From assembly GCF_004216915.1 (NCBI RefSeq), contig NZ_SGXD01000001.1:124001-188000 (forward strand): a stretch of DNA of 64,000 bases, given 5' to 3'. The notes under the pieces were generated by a model. That model was given only the letters and a program-made list of their open reading frames with translations. It did no database searches and was not told where the DNA came from. Shown one piece after another: positions 54,264-63,869 of this stretch. The DNA comes from Motilibacter rhizosphaerae (GTDB taxonomy: Bacteria > Actinomycetota > Actinomycetes > Motilibacterales > Motilibacteraceae). The first letter of the stretch is position 1. The number at the start of each line of letters is the position of its first letter. The position numbers and the translations under genes are program-made.

Positions 54264-55862
54264 TCAGCTCAGCCGCAGGCCCACGGTGTCGATGCGGCCG
54301 AACACGTCGACGGGAACGGTCCGGACGCGCGGGTGCCAGACGGTGACCTCCTGGCGCACGTAGACCGGCAGGACCGGCACGTCGGTCGCGAGGACGTCGT
54401 CGGCGGCGCGGTACGCGCGCAGCTGTGCAGCAGGAGCCCGGGCGGCACGACCCTGGGCGAGGAGCGCATCGAAACCGGGGTCGGAGTACCCGCCGTAGTT
54501 CGAGAGCCCGGTCGAGGAGTACAGCGGCTCGAGGAAGTCGAGGGCTGAGGGGTAGTCCATCAACCAGCCCAGCCGCAGTGGGCCGAAGCCGCTGCCCGAC
54601 TTCCTGGCGGCGTCGGCATCGTTCACCAGCGTCGGGAAGTCGGGCGTCGCCCGCCCGGTGCACGGCACTCCGAGAGCCTGCGTGACCTGTCCGCACACGG
54701 CAGCGATCCACGGCTTGTGGCCGCCGTCGGCGTTGTAGTTCAGCACGACCGTGCTCGGGCGGCTCGCCGCTGCGGCCCACTCGGCGGCCGCGGACGCCGG
54801 GTCGTGGGTGCACGCGCTCCCGCACCCGCCGGAGCGGTAGCCCGGGACGGCCGCCGTGACGAAGTCGTCGGCCGGCCGGGCCCGGTCGGTGCCGAAGATG
54901 TCGCGCACGAGCGCCTGCCGGTCGATCGCCATCCCGATCGCACGGCGGACATGGACATCGGCGTAGGCGGGGTCGAACGCCGGGAACGCGAGGAACCCGT
55001 AGGTCCCGCTGCGGGTCGTGCGGTGGCGGGCGTCGAACGTCGTGCTGATGTCGGCGACGGCACTGGTCACCCCGCTGCTGACGACGTCGGCCGAGAGGTC
55101 CGTGAAGCGCCCTGAGCTCGGGAAGGTGAACACGATGCGGGCGATCGTCGGCTTCGCCTTCCCGCGGTAGTGCGGGTTCCGCACCACGGTCAGGCTGGTG
55201 CTCGTCCCGGTCAGGTGGCCCTGCAGCTGGAACGGTCCGTCGCCGACCGGGGCCACCGCCCACTGCGCCGGGTGCGCGAGCGCGACCTGCGGCATGGGGT
55301 CGAACGCGGCGGCGCCGAGGGCCGAGACGAACGAGCTGTCGGGACGGGTCAGCGTGACCGTGAAGCTCAGCGGTCCCGTACGCCGCAGCCCGGACATCGC
55401 GCTCGCCGGGTGCGCGCTCATCAGGCGGTCCGCGCCGACGATCTCAGCGAACTCGTACGCGTCCTGCTGCTCGTGCGGTCCGAACGCGACGTAGTTCCAG
55501 CCGTCGATGAAGGACTGCGCCGTCACCGGCTCGCCGTTGCTGAAGGTCCACCCCGGCCGCAGGCGGATGGTCCATGTCCGCTCGTCAGTCGTGGTGATGC
55601 TCTGCGCCAGGTCGGTCTTCACGGGCCGACCGGCGGCGTCGTAGCGCACGAGCCCCGTGAACAGGCTCGCCACGAGGTCGCTCTCGTCGTCCCGGACGTT
55701 GCCCGGAGCGAGATCGATCTCCGGCCGCGGGACGGCGATCGACACCGTCGGCACGGCTGCGGCGGCGCTGCCCTGTGCCGTCACGACGGCGGCGGGCGCC
55801 GCCAGGGCGAGCGCGGACACGGCCAGCACGACGTGGTGTGCGGGACGGCGGAGCAGCGGCAT
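54264..55862 (-). CDS. Peptide/oligomer solute-binding protein (SBP_bac_5), non-lipoprotein
   Basis: 532 aa. The Sec signal peptide (about residues 1-32) ends in an Ala-rich cleavage site; no lipobox Cys is present, which is unusual for a Gram-positive binding protein. The mature part follows the OppA/DppA plan: DESDLVASLFTGLVRYDA, WTIRLRPGWTFSNGEPVTAQ, RRAIGMAIDRQALVRDIFG and NYGGYSDPGFDALLAQG. No permease or ATPase lies nearby. ATG 55862 is the start, diverging from the P450 gene across 113 bases. Confidence 0.85.
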   Translation of the reverse strand: MPLLRRPAHHVVLAVSALALAAPAAVVTAQGSAAAAVPTVSIAVPRPEIDLAPGNVRDDESDLVASLFTGLVRYDAAGRPVKTDLAQSITTTDERTWTIRLRPGWTFSNGEPVTAQSFIDGWNYVAFGPHEQQDAYEFAEIVGADRLMSAHPASAMSGLRRTGPLSFTVTLTRPDSSFVSALGAAAFDPMPQVALAHPAQWAVAPVGDGPFQLQGHLTGTSTSLTVVRNPHYRGKAKPTIARIVFTFPSSGRFTDLSADVVSSGVTSAVADISTTFDARHRTTRSGTYGFLAFPAFDPAYADVHVRRAIGMAIDRQALVRDIFGTDRARPADDFVTAAVPGYRSGGCGSACTHDPASAAAEWAAAASRPSTVVLNYNADGGHKPWIAAVCGQVTQALGVPCTGRATPDFPTLVNDADAARKSGSGFGPLRLGWLMDYPSALDFLEPLYSSTGLSNYGGYSDPGFDALLAQGRAARAPAAQLRAYRAADDVLATDVPVLPVYVRQEVTVWHPRVRTVPVDVFGRIDTVGLRLS

Positions 55863-55975
55863 GATCCCCCCGAGGACTGGATGGCCCGTCACCGTAGCGG
55901 GCCCGCTCGTCCGCGGTCCGTGCGATGCTCGACTCGTCATCTGCACGACCACAGACGTTTCCCCAGGAGGCGTGG

Positions 55976-57322
55976 ATGACCGCCACCCGCACGCCCGTAC
56001 GCGCCGGCGGCCTGCCGGTGATCGGCTCGACGCTCGACCTGCGCCGCGACTACCTCGGCACGATCCTGCGCGCGTCCCGCGAGCTCGGGCCGGTCGTCCG
56101 GTTCGACGTCGGGGTGCCGGGTCTGCGCATGGCCCTCTACTCGATCACCGGTCCGGAGGGCTGCGAGCGGGTGATGAGCGACCCGGTGGCCTACCGCAAG
56201 GAGACGCGCTCCTACGACGAGGTGCGGCTGACGCTCGGCAACGGCCTGCTGACGAGCCAGGACGAGGACTGGCTGCGCCAGCGCAGGTACGTCGCCCCGG
56301 TCTTCACCCGCAGGCGGATGACGACGAGCTACGCCGCCGTGATGGTGGAGGAGGCGTCGGCCGTCGCACGGCGCTGGGCCGGCAGGGGCACGGTCGACGT
56401 GCACGCCGAGATGACCCGGCTGACCGCGCGGGTCGTGGGCCGGGTGCTGCTCGGGTCCGACGTCGAGGCGGCGCTCCCCCGGATCATGGAGACCTTTGCG
56501 CCGCTGAGCACCCGGCTGCTGCGCCGCGCCGTGTCTCCGCGCCCGATCCCGCCGTGGCTGCCGACGCCGGCGAACCGCGAGTTCCACCGGCACAACCAGG
56601 TCCTGCGCGAGATCGTCGACGACCTGGTCGCGGCGCGGCGGCGCACGGGTGACGACGGTGGTGAGGACCTGCTCGGCCTGCTGCTGCGCGGCGAGGGCGA
56701 GGAGCGGCTGACCGACGCGGAGGTCGTCGACCAGGTGCTCGTCTTCCTGCTCGCCGGCCACGAGACGACCGCCTCGACGCTGGCGTGCGCGCTCGTCGAG
56801 CTCGCCCGCGCGCCGCAGTGGCAGGAGGCGGCGCGCGCGGAGCTCGCGGAGCTCCCTGGTCCGCCCACCGCGGCCGATCTCCCGCGGCTGCCGACGGTCG
56901 ACGCCGTCGTGCGCGAGGCGCTGCGCCTGTACCCGGCCGCGCACTCCGTGGCGCGGCTCTCGTCCGTGGCGACCGAGGTCGACGGATACGCGCTGCCGGC
57001 CCGCGCGAACCTCGTGACCTCGCCGTGGGCGCTGCACCGCCGCGCTGAGCTGTGGCCGGACCCGGACCGCTTCGACCCGGGCCGCTTCCGGCCCGGGTCC
57101 GGGCAGCCGCTGCAGGGTGGCAAGCAGGCGTGGCTGCCCTTCAGCGCCGGGCCCCGGGCCTGCATCGGTGCGCAGTTCGCGATGCTCGAGGCCTCGCTCG
57201 TGCTCGCGGTGCTGCTGGGCGCGTACGAGCTGAGGACCGCGCTGCCCGGCATCCCGCTCGAGGCGGGGATCACGCTGCGCCCCGCGGCTCCGCTGCCGGT
57301 GCAGCTGGTGCCGCGGGGCTAG
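55976..57322 (+). CDS. Cytochrome P450
   Basis: 448 aa soluble heme monooxygenase. The I-helix oxygen motif is AGHETTAS, the K-helix ExxR lies in REALRLYP, and the heme loop is FSAGPRACIG with Cys396. The layout (TRLTARVVGRVLLG, PHRRAELWPDPDRFDPGRF without the first residues) is close to the CYP102/CYP4-like class E fold common in actinobacteria. The substrate is unknown. ATG 55976 is set by AGGAGG eight bases upstream. No ferredoxin gene is adjacent. Confidence 0.92.
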   Translation: MTATRTPVRAGGLPVIGSTLDLRRDYLGTILRASRELGPVVRFDVGVPGLRMALYSITGPEGCERVMSDPVAYRKETRSYDEVRLTLGNGLLTSQDEDWLRQRRYVAPVFTRRRMTTSYAAVMVEEASAVARRWAGRGTVDVHAEMTRLTARVVGRVLLGSDVEAALPRIMETFAPLSTRLLRRAVSPRPIPPWLPTPANREFHRHNQVLREIVDDLVAARRRTGDDGGEDLLGLLLRGEGEERLTDAEVVDQVLVFLLAGHETTASTLACALVELARAPQWQEAARAELAELPGPPTAADLPRLPTVDAVVREALRLYPAAHSVARLSSVATEVDGYALPARANLVTSPWALHRRAELWPDPDRFDPGRFRPGSGQPLQGGKQAWLPFSAGPRACIGAQFAMLEASLVLAVLLGAYELRTALPGIPLEAGITLRPAAPLPVQLVPRG

Positions 57323-57326
57323 CTGC

Positions 57327-58256
57327 TCACCAGGCGGCGCGCAGCGCGGCCGTCTCGTCCTCCTTCAGCTCCAGCGTCAGCGCCGGGAGGATGTCGGCGA
57401 GCTGCTCCGGCGTACGCGCGCTGGCGATCGGCGCGGTGACCGTCGGCTGGGCGCGCAGCCACGCGAGGGCGACGGCGGGGACGGTCGTGCCGTGCGCGTC
57501 GGCGACGGCGTCGAGCGCGGCGTACAGGCCGGGCGTGCGCGGGTCCTCGAGGTAGCGCGCGACGTTGCCGGCGCGGGCGCCCGAGGCCTGGCCGTCGCGG
57601 TACTTGCCGGTGAGGAAGCCTGCCGCCAGCCCGAAGTACGGGAAGCTCGCGAGGCCCTCACGGGCGACGAGGTCGGCGTAGGCCCCCTCGTAGCCGTCGC
57701 GCTCGACGAGGTTGTAGTGGTCCTGCACCGCGGCGTACCGCGCGAGGCCGTGCTCCTCCGAGGTGCGCAGCGCCTCGGCGAGCCGGGGGGCGGAGTAGTT
57801 GGACGCCGCGACGACGCGGACCTTGCCCGCGCGGACGAGCTCGTCGAACGCGCCGAGCGTCTCCTCGAGCGGCACGGACTGGTCGTCCTCGTGCGCGTAG
57901 TAGACGTCGATGTGGTCGGTCTGCAGGCGGCGCAGCGAGTCCTCGGCCGCGGCGCGGACGTTCGCGGCGGAGAGCCCGCGGCGTGTGTCGAGCTTGGCGA
58001 CCTTGGTCGCGATGACGACGTCGTCACGCCGGCCGCGCTTCGCGAGCCAGGTGCCGATCACCGTCTCGGACTCGCCGCCGACGTGGCCCGGCGCCCAGCG
58101 GCTGTACGCGTCGGCCGTGTCGACGAAGCGGCCGCCCGCCGCGACGAAGGCGTCGAGCACGGCGTGCGACTGCTGCTCGTCGGCGCTCCAGCCGAAGACG
58201 TTGCCGCCGAGCACGAGCGCGCCGACCTCGAGGTCAGTTCCAGGGATGTTCGCCAT
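57327..58256 (-). CDS. Aldo/keto reductase
   Basis: 309 aa. GRFVDTADAYSRWAPGHVGG carries catalytic Asp and Tyr, VIATKVAKL the Lys, and IDVYYAHEDDQSVPLEETL the His region. The cofactor end is TAPIASARTPEQLADIL. It reduces carbonyls with NADPH; the substrate is unknown. I choose ATG 58256 with GGAAGG about nine bases upstream; ATG 58265 touches that motif. It converges with the P450 gene, 4 bases apart. Confidence 0.88.
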   Translation of the reverse strand: MANIPGTDLEVGALVLGGNVFGWSADEQQSHAVLDAFVAAGGRFVDTADAYSRWAPGHVGGESETVIGTWLAKRGRRDDVVIATKVAKLDTRRGLSAANVRAAAEDSLRRLQTDHIDVYYAHEDDQSVPLEETLGAFDELVRAGKVRVVAASNYSAPRLAEALRTSEEHGLARYAAVQDHYNLVERDGYEGAYADLVAREGLASFPYFGLAAGFLTGKYRDGQASGARAGNVARYLEDPRTPGLYAALDAVADAHGTTVPAVALAWLRAQPTVTAPIASARTPEQLADILPALTLELKEDETAALRAAW

Positions 58257-58336
58257 GGCAACCATCCTTCCCACCGACGGCCGGGCTGTCGCGTCGAGTG
58301 GCGGACGTCTCACACCTCGGACCCCCTGCCTCCCAC

Positions 58337-58390
58337 CTCCCCGTGATCATGCACATCTCGGGACCTCAGGATCTGCATGATCACGGGGAG
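58337..58390. terminator. Hairpin with 17-bp perfect stem (GTGATCATGCA family)
   Basis: Positions 58337-58353 pair with 58374-58390 around a 20-base loop. It starts 6 bases after the stop of the SDR gene on the minus strand, so it fits that gene's terminator. The stem contains GTGATCATGCA; a similar single arm occurs at 39894-39910. No U-tract is visible. Confidence 0.6.
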
Positions 58391-58395
58391 CAGGG

Positions 58396-59139
58396 TCAGC
58401 GGCGGATGCGGCGCAGCAGGCTCGGGGGGACGGCGCGGGTGAACGCGGGGAGGGCGGCGTACTGCCAGCCGGGGACGCTGACGACGCGGCCGCGACCAAG
58501 GTCGCGCAGCGAGCCCTCGACGACCTGGTCGACGTCGAGCCAGACCCAGCCGGGGATGCGGTCGACGTCGTCGCCGGAGCGGGCGTGGAACTCCGTGCGC
58601 GTCAGTCCCGGGCAGAGCGCCTGCACGCGGACGCCGGTGCCGCGCAGCTCCTCCACGAGCCCCTCGGTGAAGGCCGTCGCGTACGCCTTCGCCGCGGAGT
58701 ACGTGCCGCGCCGCAGGAAGCCGGCCACGCTCGACACGGTCACGACCGTCCCTCCGCCGCGCTCGACCATCCCCGGCAGCGCCGCCTTGGTCAGCACGAC
58801 GACCGCGCGCACGAGCACGTCGAGCAGGCGCTCCTCGTCGCGCACGTCGGTCTCGCCGAACGGCGTCGCCAGCCCGAACCCCGCACCGCTCACCAGCCAG
58901 TCGACCGGGCGCGCCGGGTCGGACAGCCGGACCTCGACCGAGCGCAGCTGCTCGCGGTCGGCGAGGTCGGCGACGAGCACCTCGGTGCCGACGCCGTACA
59001 CCGCGAGCTCCTCCGCGCGTCCCTCCAGCCGCGGCCCGTCGCGCGCCACGAGGACGAGGTCGAAGCCCTGGTGGGCGAGGCGCCGGGCGTAGGCCCAGCC
59101 GATGCCGGACGTGGCGCCGGTGACGAGAGCGGTGGGCAC
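58396..59139 (-). CDS. Short-chain dehydrogenase/reductase (DltE/YqjQ-like)
   Basis: 247 aa. Cofactor motif VTGATSGIGWAYARRLA, then LVARDGPRLEG (NADP-type), the NAG-like position replaced by SGAG in WLVSGAGFGL, Ser in VTVSSVAGF and the YSAAK catalytic pair. The C-terminal part adds LRDLGRGRVVSVPGWQY and a basic tail, common in membrane-associated actinobacterial SDRs. The substrate is unknown. ATG 59139 is the start. Confidence 0.85.
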   Translation of the reverse strand: MPTALVTGATSGIGWAYARRLAHQGFDLVLVARDGPRLEGRAEELAVYGVGTEVLVADLADREQLRSVEVRLSDPARPVDWLVSGAGFGLATPFGETDVRDEERLLDVLVRAVVVLTKAALPGMVERGGGTVVTVSSVAGFLRRGTYSAAKAYATAFTEGLVEELRGTGVRVQALCPGLTRTEFHARSGDDVDRIPGWVWLDVDQVVEGSLRDLGRGRVVSVPGWQYAALPAFTRAVPPSLLRRIRR

Positions 59140-59296
59140 GGACCGGAGCGTACGGGCTCACAGGCCACCGCCCCGGCGCGTGCGGCACGTGTAACGCCGC
59201 CGTCCACCTCGGCGACGCGGCCGCGCAACAGCGCCTGCCTACCGTCGGGACGGACGGAGGACGCCTGCCCGACGGGCCGGCAGCGGAGGAGGCGGG

Positions 59297-62200
59297 ATGA
59301 GCGGCGCGGTCGAGCAGGTCCGCACGGCCTGCTCCTACTGCGGCGTCGGCTGCGGCATCGTCCTCGAGGTCGGCCGGGGTGGCGACGGCACCCGCCGAGC
59401 GCTCAAGGCCGTCGGCGACAAGGCGCACCCCGCCAACGCCGGGCGGCTGTGCACGAAGGGCGCGACGCACGTCGACCTGCTCGCCGCACCGGGGCGGCTG
59501 GCGTCCGCGCTGGTGCGGGGGTCCCGCGGGGCCGTACCCGTCCCGGCTCCCGTCCGTGACGCGGTCCGCGAGGCGGCCGCGCGGATCCGGGACGTCATCG
59601 AGACGCACGGCGCGGACGCCCTCGGCATCTACGTCTCGGGGCAGATGTCCCTGGAGGCGCAGTACCTCGTGACGAAGCTCGCGAAGGGCTTCCTCCGCAC
59701 GCAGTTCCTCGAGTCGAACTCCCGGCTGTGCATGGCGAGCGCGGGAAGCGGCTACAAGCTCTCCCTCGGCGCAGACGGGCCGCCCGGGTCCTACGACGAC
59801 TTCGACACAGCCGACCTGTTCCTCGTCGCCGGCGCCAACATGGCCGACTGCCACCCGATCCTCTTCCTCCGCATGCTCGACCGGGTCAAGGCGGGCGCGA
59901 GGCTCATCGTCGTCGACCCGCGCCGGACGGCCACCGCCGACAAGGCCGACCTCTTCCTGCAGATCCGGCCGGGTACGGACCTCGCGCTGCTCAACGGGAT
60001 CCTCCACCTGCTCGTCGTCAACGGCGACATCGACGAGGAGTTCATCGCGGCGCACACCGAGGGCTTCGCGGCGATGCCGGAGTTCCTCGCGGACTACGCA
60101 CCGGCCGTCGTGGCCGAGGTGACGGGGCTCGCGGAGGACGACATCCGGCTGGCAGCGCAGTGGATCGGCGAGGCCGGCGAGTGGATGAGCTGCTGGACCA
60201 TGGGGCTCAACCAGTCGACGCACGGCACGTGGAACACCAACGCCATCGTCAACCTCCACCTTGCGACCGGCGCGATCTGCCGCCCCGGCTCCGGGCCGTT
60301 CTCGCTGACAGGACAGCCGAACGCCATGGGCGGCCGGGAGATGGGCTACATGGGCCCCGGCCTCCCGGGGCAGCGCGCGGTCCTCTCCGAGGCGGACCGC
60401 TCGTTCGTCGAGCGGGCCTGGGGCGTGGCGCCCGGGACGATCCGGCAGGAGTTCGGGCGCGGCACGATCGACATGTTCGAGCGCATGGCCGCAGGGGACA
60501 TCAAGGCCGCGTGGATCATCTGCACCAACCCGGTGGCCTCGGTGGCGAACCGCTCGACCGTCATCGAGGCGCTGACCCGGGCCGAGGTCGTGGTCGTCCA
60601 GGACGTCTTCGCCGAGACGGAGACCACCGCGTACGCCGATGTGGTGCTGCCGGCGACGCTCTGGTCGGAGTCCGACGGGGTCATGGTGAGCTCGGAGCGG
60701 ACGCTCACCCTCGTTCCCGGCGTCCTCGACGCGCCGGGCGAGGCGACGCCCGACTGGAAGCTCATCTGCCTGGTCGCGGCGGAGCTGGGCTTCGCCGACG
60801 CCTTCTCGTACGCCTCGGCGGAGGAGGTCTTCGCGGAGATCAAGCAGTTCTGGAACCCGGTCACCGGCTGGGACCTGCGCGGCGTGGACTACGAGCGGCT
60901 GCGGCGCGGGCCGGTGCAGTGGCCGGCGGCGCCGGACGGCCCGGACCGCAACCCCGTCCGCTACGTGAACGACGGGGTCAGCGCGACGGTGCGCACCGCC
61001 GACGACGGTACGGTCCCGCGCCTCGCGTTCCCGACCCCGAGCGGACGCGCTGTGTTCTTCGCGCGCCCCCATCTCCCGGCCTCCGAGCTCCCGGACGACG
61101 ACTTCCCGTTCGTGCTCACGACCGGGCGCGTGCAGCACCAGTGGCACACGATGACGAAGACGGGCAAGGTGGCGAAGCTGAACCGGCTGGAGCCGGGACC
61201 GTTCGTCGAGGTCAACCCGGAGGACGCGCTGAGGCTGGGCGTCTCCGCGGGTGACGGCGTCGAGATCGCCTCTCGGCGCGGTCGCGCCGTCCTTCCCGCC
61301 GTCGTGACGGACCGGGTGCGGCCCGGCACGTGCTTCGCGCCGTTCCACTGGAGCGACCTGTTCGGGGAGGAGCTCGCGGTCAACGCCGTGACGAACGACG
61401 CCGTGGACCCGATCTCCTTCCAGCCCGAGCTCAAGGCGTGCGCGGTGACGCTGACCAAGGTGTCGGCGGCCGCTCCCGCTCCTGCTCCTGCCTCCGCCGT
61501 CCCTGCGCAGCGCGCGCTCCCGGAGGTCGACGCCCTCACCCAGCTGCTCGGCCTCGCCCAGGTGTCCACGCCGGAGCTCGAGGACCACGAGAAGCTCTAC
61601 GTGGCAGGAGTGCTGGCGGGGCTGGCGGCGGTTCCGCCGCGTACCTCCGTTCCGGTGCTGCCGGCCTCAGCACCACTCGCTCCCGCTCGGCTCGCCTGGG
61701 TGAACGGCCTGCTGGCAGGGATGTTCTCGCGCTCCGGCGCGGAGATCGTCGAGGCGGCGCCGGCGCGTACGCTCACGCTGGCCTGGGCGTCGCAGACCGG
61801 CAACGCCGAGGAGGTCGCCCAGAAGGTCCGCGCCCGCCTGGCGGAGGACGGCCACGACGTCGCACTGGTCGAGCTCGACGCGGTGACGCCCGCGACGCTG
61901 CGGGGTGATCTCCTGCTCGTCACCAGCACCTTCGGCGACGGGGACGCCCCCGACAACGGGGGCCGCTTCCTCGACGCGTTGGCCGGCGTCGAGAGCCTCC
62001 CGGCGCTGAGGTACGGCGTGCTCGCCCTCGGCGACTCGTCCTACGCGGACTTCTGCGGCTTCGGCCGCCGCGTCGACGAGCGGCTCGGCGCCCTCGGTGC
62101 GACCCGGCTCGTGCCGAGGGTCGACTGCGAGCCGGACTACGAGGAGAGCGCCCTCGGCTGGCTCGAGTCCGTCACGGCGGCCCTGCGGACGACCGCGGCC

Positions 62201-63343
62201 GTCCCGGCTCCGCGGCGCAGCGGCCCGACCAAGGCGCACCCGCACCTCGCCCGCCTCGCCGGCAACCGGCTGCTCAGCGCTCCCGGCTCCGGGAAGGAGG
62301 TGCGCGAGTTCACCTTCGCCGTGGACCCGGCCGAGCTGGCCTACGAGCCGGGGGACGCGCTCGGCGTGTGGCCGACGAACTGCCCGTCGCTCGTCGACGA
62401 GTGGCTTCGCGTGACCGGGCTACGCGCGGACGCGGAGGTCCTGCTCGACGGGCTGGACCCGCTGCCGTTCGCCGAGGCGCTGCGACACCACCTCGACATC
62501 ACCCGCATCTCGCCCGACCTGCTGCGGGCCGTCGCGGCGGCCACCGAGGACCGCGAGCTGAAGCGGCTGCTGCGCCCGGACAACCGCAACGAGCTCGAGA
62601 AGTGGCTGTGGGGACGGCAGAGCGCGGACCTCCTCGCGGAGTTCCCGGTCCGGATGAGCGCGCAGGAGTGGACCGAGCTGCTGAAGCGGCTGCAGCCTCG
62701 GCTGTTCTCGATCTCGTCCACCCCGCTGAGCGACCCGGGCCAGGTGCGGCTCACGGTCTCGGTCGTGCGCTACGAGAGCCCGGCAGGAGCGGTACGCAAG
62801 GGCGTCGCCTCGACGTTCCTCGCGGACGCGGCGCCCGACGCCGAGGTCCGGGTCTTCGTGCAGCGTACGCAGCACTTCCGCCCGCCGGCCGACGCCTCCA
62901 CGCCCGCGATCATGGTCGGGCCCGGCACCGGTGTCGCGCCGTTCCTCGGCTTCCTCCAGCACAGGCGTGCCCTGGCGCACACGGCGCCGAACTGGCTGTT
63001 CTTCGGCGAGCAGCACGCGTCGACCGACCACTACTACCGCGACGAGCTCGACGAGCTGCACCGCGACGGGACGCTGTCGCGGCTGGACCTCGCCTTCTCG
63101 CGGGACCAGCGCGACAAGGTCTACGTGCAGGACCGGCTGCGCGAGCACGGCTCGCAGGTCTGGTCGTGGCTGCAGGAGGGCGCGTCCTTCTTCGTCTGCG
63201 GCGACGCGTCCCGCATGGCCCGCGACGTGGACCGCGCGCTGGTCGAGATCGCCCGGCTGCACGGCCGGCTCGACGAGGAGGCGGCCACCGCGTACGTCAA
63301 GGGGCTGGCGGCGGAGAAGCGGTACGTCCGCGACGTCTACTGA
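59297..63343 (+). CDS. Assimilatory nitrate reductase fused to NADPH-flavodoxin/FAD reductase
   Basis: 1348 aa. Residues 1-720 form a molybdopterin oxidoreductase: [4Fe-4S] cysteines 12, 15, 19 and 52 ([15 protein letters not shown]) and Cys145 in NSRLCMASA as Mo ligand, as in NarB/NasA. Residues 720-820 are a linker. Residues about 822-970 are a flavodoxin domain ([28 protein letters not shown]). Residues 985-1348 are a CysJ/P450-reductase-like FAD-NADPH module ([38 protein letters not shown], ending YVRDVY). Electrons thus flow NADPH-FAD-FMN-FeS-Mo within one chain to reduce nitrate to nitrite. ATG 59297 follows GGAGGAGG. Confidence 0.92.
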   Translation: MSGAVEQVRTACSYCGVGCGIVLEVGRGGDGTRRALKAVGDKAHPANAGRLCTKGATHVDLLAAPGRLASALVRGSRGAVPVPAPVRDAVREAAARIRDVIETHGADALGIYVSGQMSLEAQYLVTKLAKGFLRTQFLESNSRLCMASAGSGYKLSLGADGPPGSYDDFDTADLFLVAGANMADCHPILFLRMLDRVKAGARLIVVDPRRTATADKADLFLQIRPGTDLALLNGILHLLVVNGDIDEEFIAAHTEGFAAMPEFLADYAPAVVAEVTGLAEDDIRLAAQWIGEAGEWMSCWTMGLNQSTHGTWNTNAIVNLHLATGAICRPGSGPFSLTGQPNAMGGREMGYMGPGLPGQRAVLSEADRSFVERAWGVAPGTIRQEFGRGTIDMFERMAAGDIKAAWIICTNPVASVANRSTVIEALTRAEVVVVQDVFAETETTAYADVVLPATLWSESDGVMVSSERTLTLVPGVLDAPGEATPDWKLICLVAAELGFADAFSYASAEEVFAEIKQFWNPVTGWDLRGVDYERLRRGPVQWPAAPDGPDRNPVRYVNDGVSATVRTADDGTVPRLAFPTPSGRAVFFARPHLPASELPDDDFPFVLTTGRVQHQWHTMTKTGKVAKLNRLEPGPFVEVNPEDALRLGVSAGDGVEIASRRGRAVLPAVVTDRVRPGTCFAPFHWSDLFGEELAVNAVTNDAVDPISFQPELKACAVTLTKVSAAAPAPAPASAVPAQRALPEVDALTQLLGLAQVSTPELEDHEKLYVAGVLAGLAAVPPRTSVPVLPASAPLAPARLAWVNGLLAGMFSRSGAEIVEAAPARTLTLAWASQTGNAEEVAQKVRARLAEDGHDVALVELDAVTPATLRGDLLLVTSTFGDGDAPDNGGRFLDALAGVESLPALRYGVLALGDSSYADFCGFGRRVDERLGALGATRLVPRVDCEPDYEESALGWLESVTAALRTTAAVPAPRRSGPTKAHPHLARLAGNRLLSAPGSGKEVREFTFAVDPAELAYEPGDALGVWPTNCPSLVDEWLRVTGLRADAEVLLDGLDPLPFAEALRHHLDITRISPDLLRAVAAATEDRELKRLLRPDNRNELEKWLWGRQSADLLAEFPVRMSAQEWTELLKRLQPRLFSISSTPLSDPGQVRLTVSVVRYESPAGAVRKGVASTFLADAAPDAEVRVFVQRTQHFRPPADASTPAIMVGPGTGVAPFLGFLQHRRALAHTAPNWLFFGEQHASTDHYYRDELDELHRDGTLSRLDLAFSRDQRDKVYVQDRLREHGSQVWSWLQEGASFFVCGDASRMARDVDRALVEIARLHGRLDEEAATAYVKGLAAEKRYVRDVY

Positions 63344-63344
63344 C

Positions 63345-63401
63345 CCCAACGTTGTGGCCCTGGTTCGGGACCATGGCGCGAACCAGGGCCACAACGTTGG
63401 G
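63345..63401. terminator. Long perfect hairpin after the nitrate reductase gene
   Basis: Positions 63345-63367 pair perfectly over 23 bases with 63379-63401 around an 11-base loop. It begins 2 bases after the stop codon. Without a U-tract it may be a Rho-independent variant typical of GC-rich actinobacteria, or an mRNA stabiliser separating the reductase from the molybdate genes. Confidence 0.7.
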
Positions 63402-63464
63402 TACTGGGGCGCAGGTGCGGCTGATCCTTCGGACAGAGGCCGCAGGTGCGGCTAGGATCGGCGC

Positions 63465-63869
63465 GTGCCGACGTACCGGATGAGGGAGGCCGCCGAGCTG
63501 CTCGGCGTGTCCGACGACACCGTGCGCCGCTGGGCCGACTCGGGGCGGCTGCCCACCCATGACGAGGGCGGCCGCCGCGTCGTCGAGGGCACGGAGCTGG
63601 CGCGCGTCGCCTCGGAGCTGGGCGGGGGCTCCGAGTCGGGCGCGCCGCGGCCGATCGTCGCCGAGTCGGCGCGCAACCGCTTCACCGGCCTCGTGACCCG
63701 CGTCGTCCGCGACACGGTCATGGCCCAGGTCGAGATCCAGAGCGGACCGCACCGGCTCGTCTCGCTGATGAGCCGCGAGGCCGCCGACGAGCTCGGGCTC
63801 GAGCCCGGCGTGCTGGCCGTCGCCGCCGTCAAGTCCACCAACGTCGTCGTGGAGATCCCCGCCAGATGA
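63465..63869 (+). CDS. HTH-TOBE molybdate-responsive regulator
   Basis: 134 aa. Residues 4-50 form a MerR/excisionase-type helix-turn-helix (REAAELLGVSDDTVRRWADS). Residues 65-132 are a TOBE/Mop-like molybdate-binding domain (RNRFTGLVTRVVRDTVMAQV, LVSLMSREAADELGLEPG, VAAVKSTNVVVE). It probably senses molybdate and controls its uptake. GTG 63465 is the start. Its stop overlaps the modA start (ATGA). Confidence 0.88.
   Translation: MPTYRMREAAELLGVSDDTVRRWADSGRLPTHDEGGRRVVEGTELARVASELGGGSESGAPRPIVAESARNRFTGLVTRVVRDTVMAQVEIQSGPHRLVSLMSREAADELGLEPGVLAVAAVKSTNVVVEIPAR

Noticed and set aside
59190-59240. Possible GlnR box (GTAAC) upstream of the nitrate reductase
   Set aside because: GTAAC is present near 59191, but the partner half at the required spacing is GTCCA rather than GAAAC, and no second a-b pair follows, so the site is not supported.
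58310-61588. A 1092-codon minus-strand open frame across the SDR gene and the nitrate reductase
   Set aside because: It is out of frame with the SDR gene and antisense to a protein with complete cofactor motifs; no domain is recognisable.
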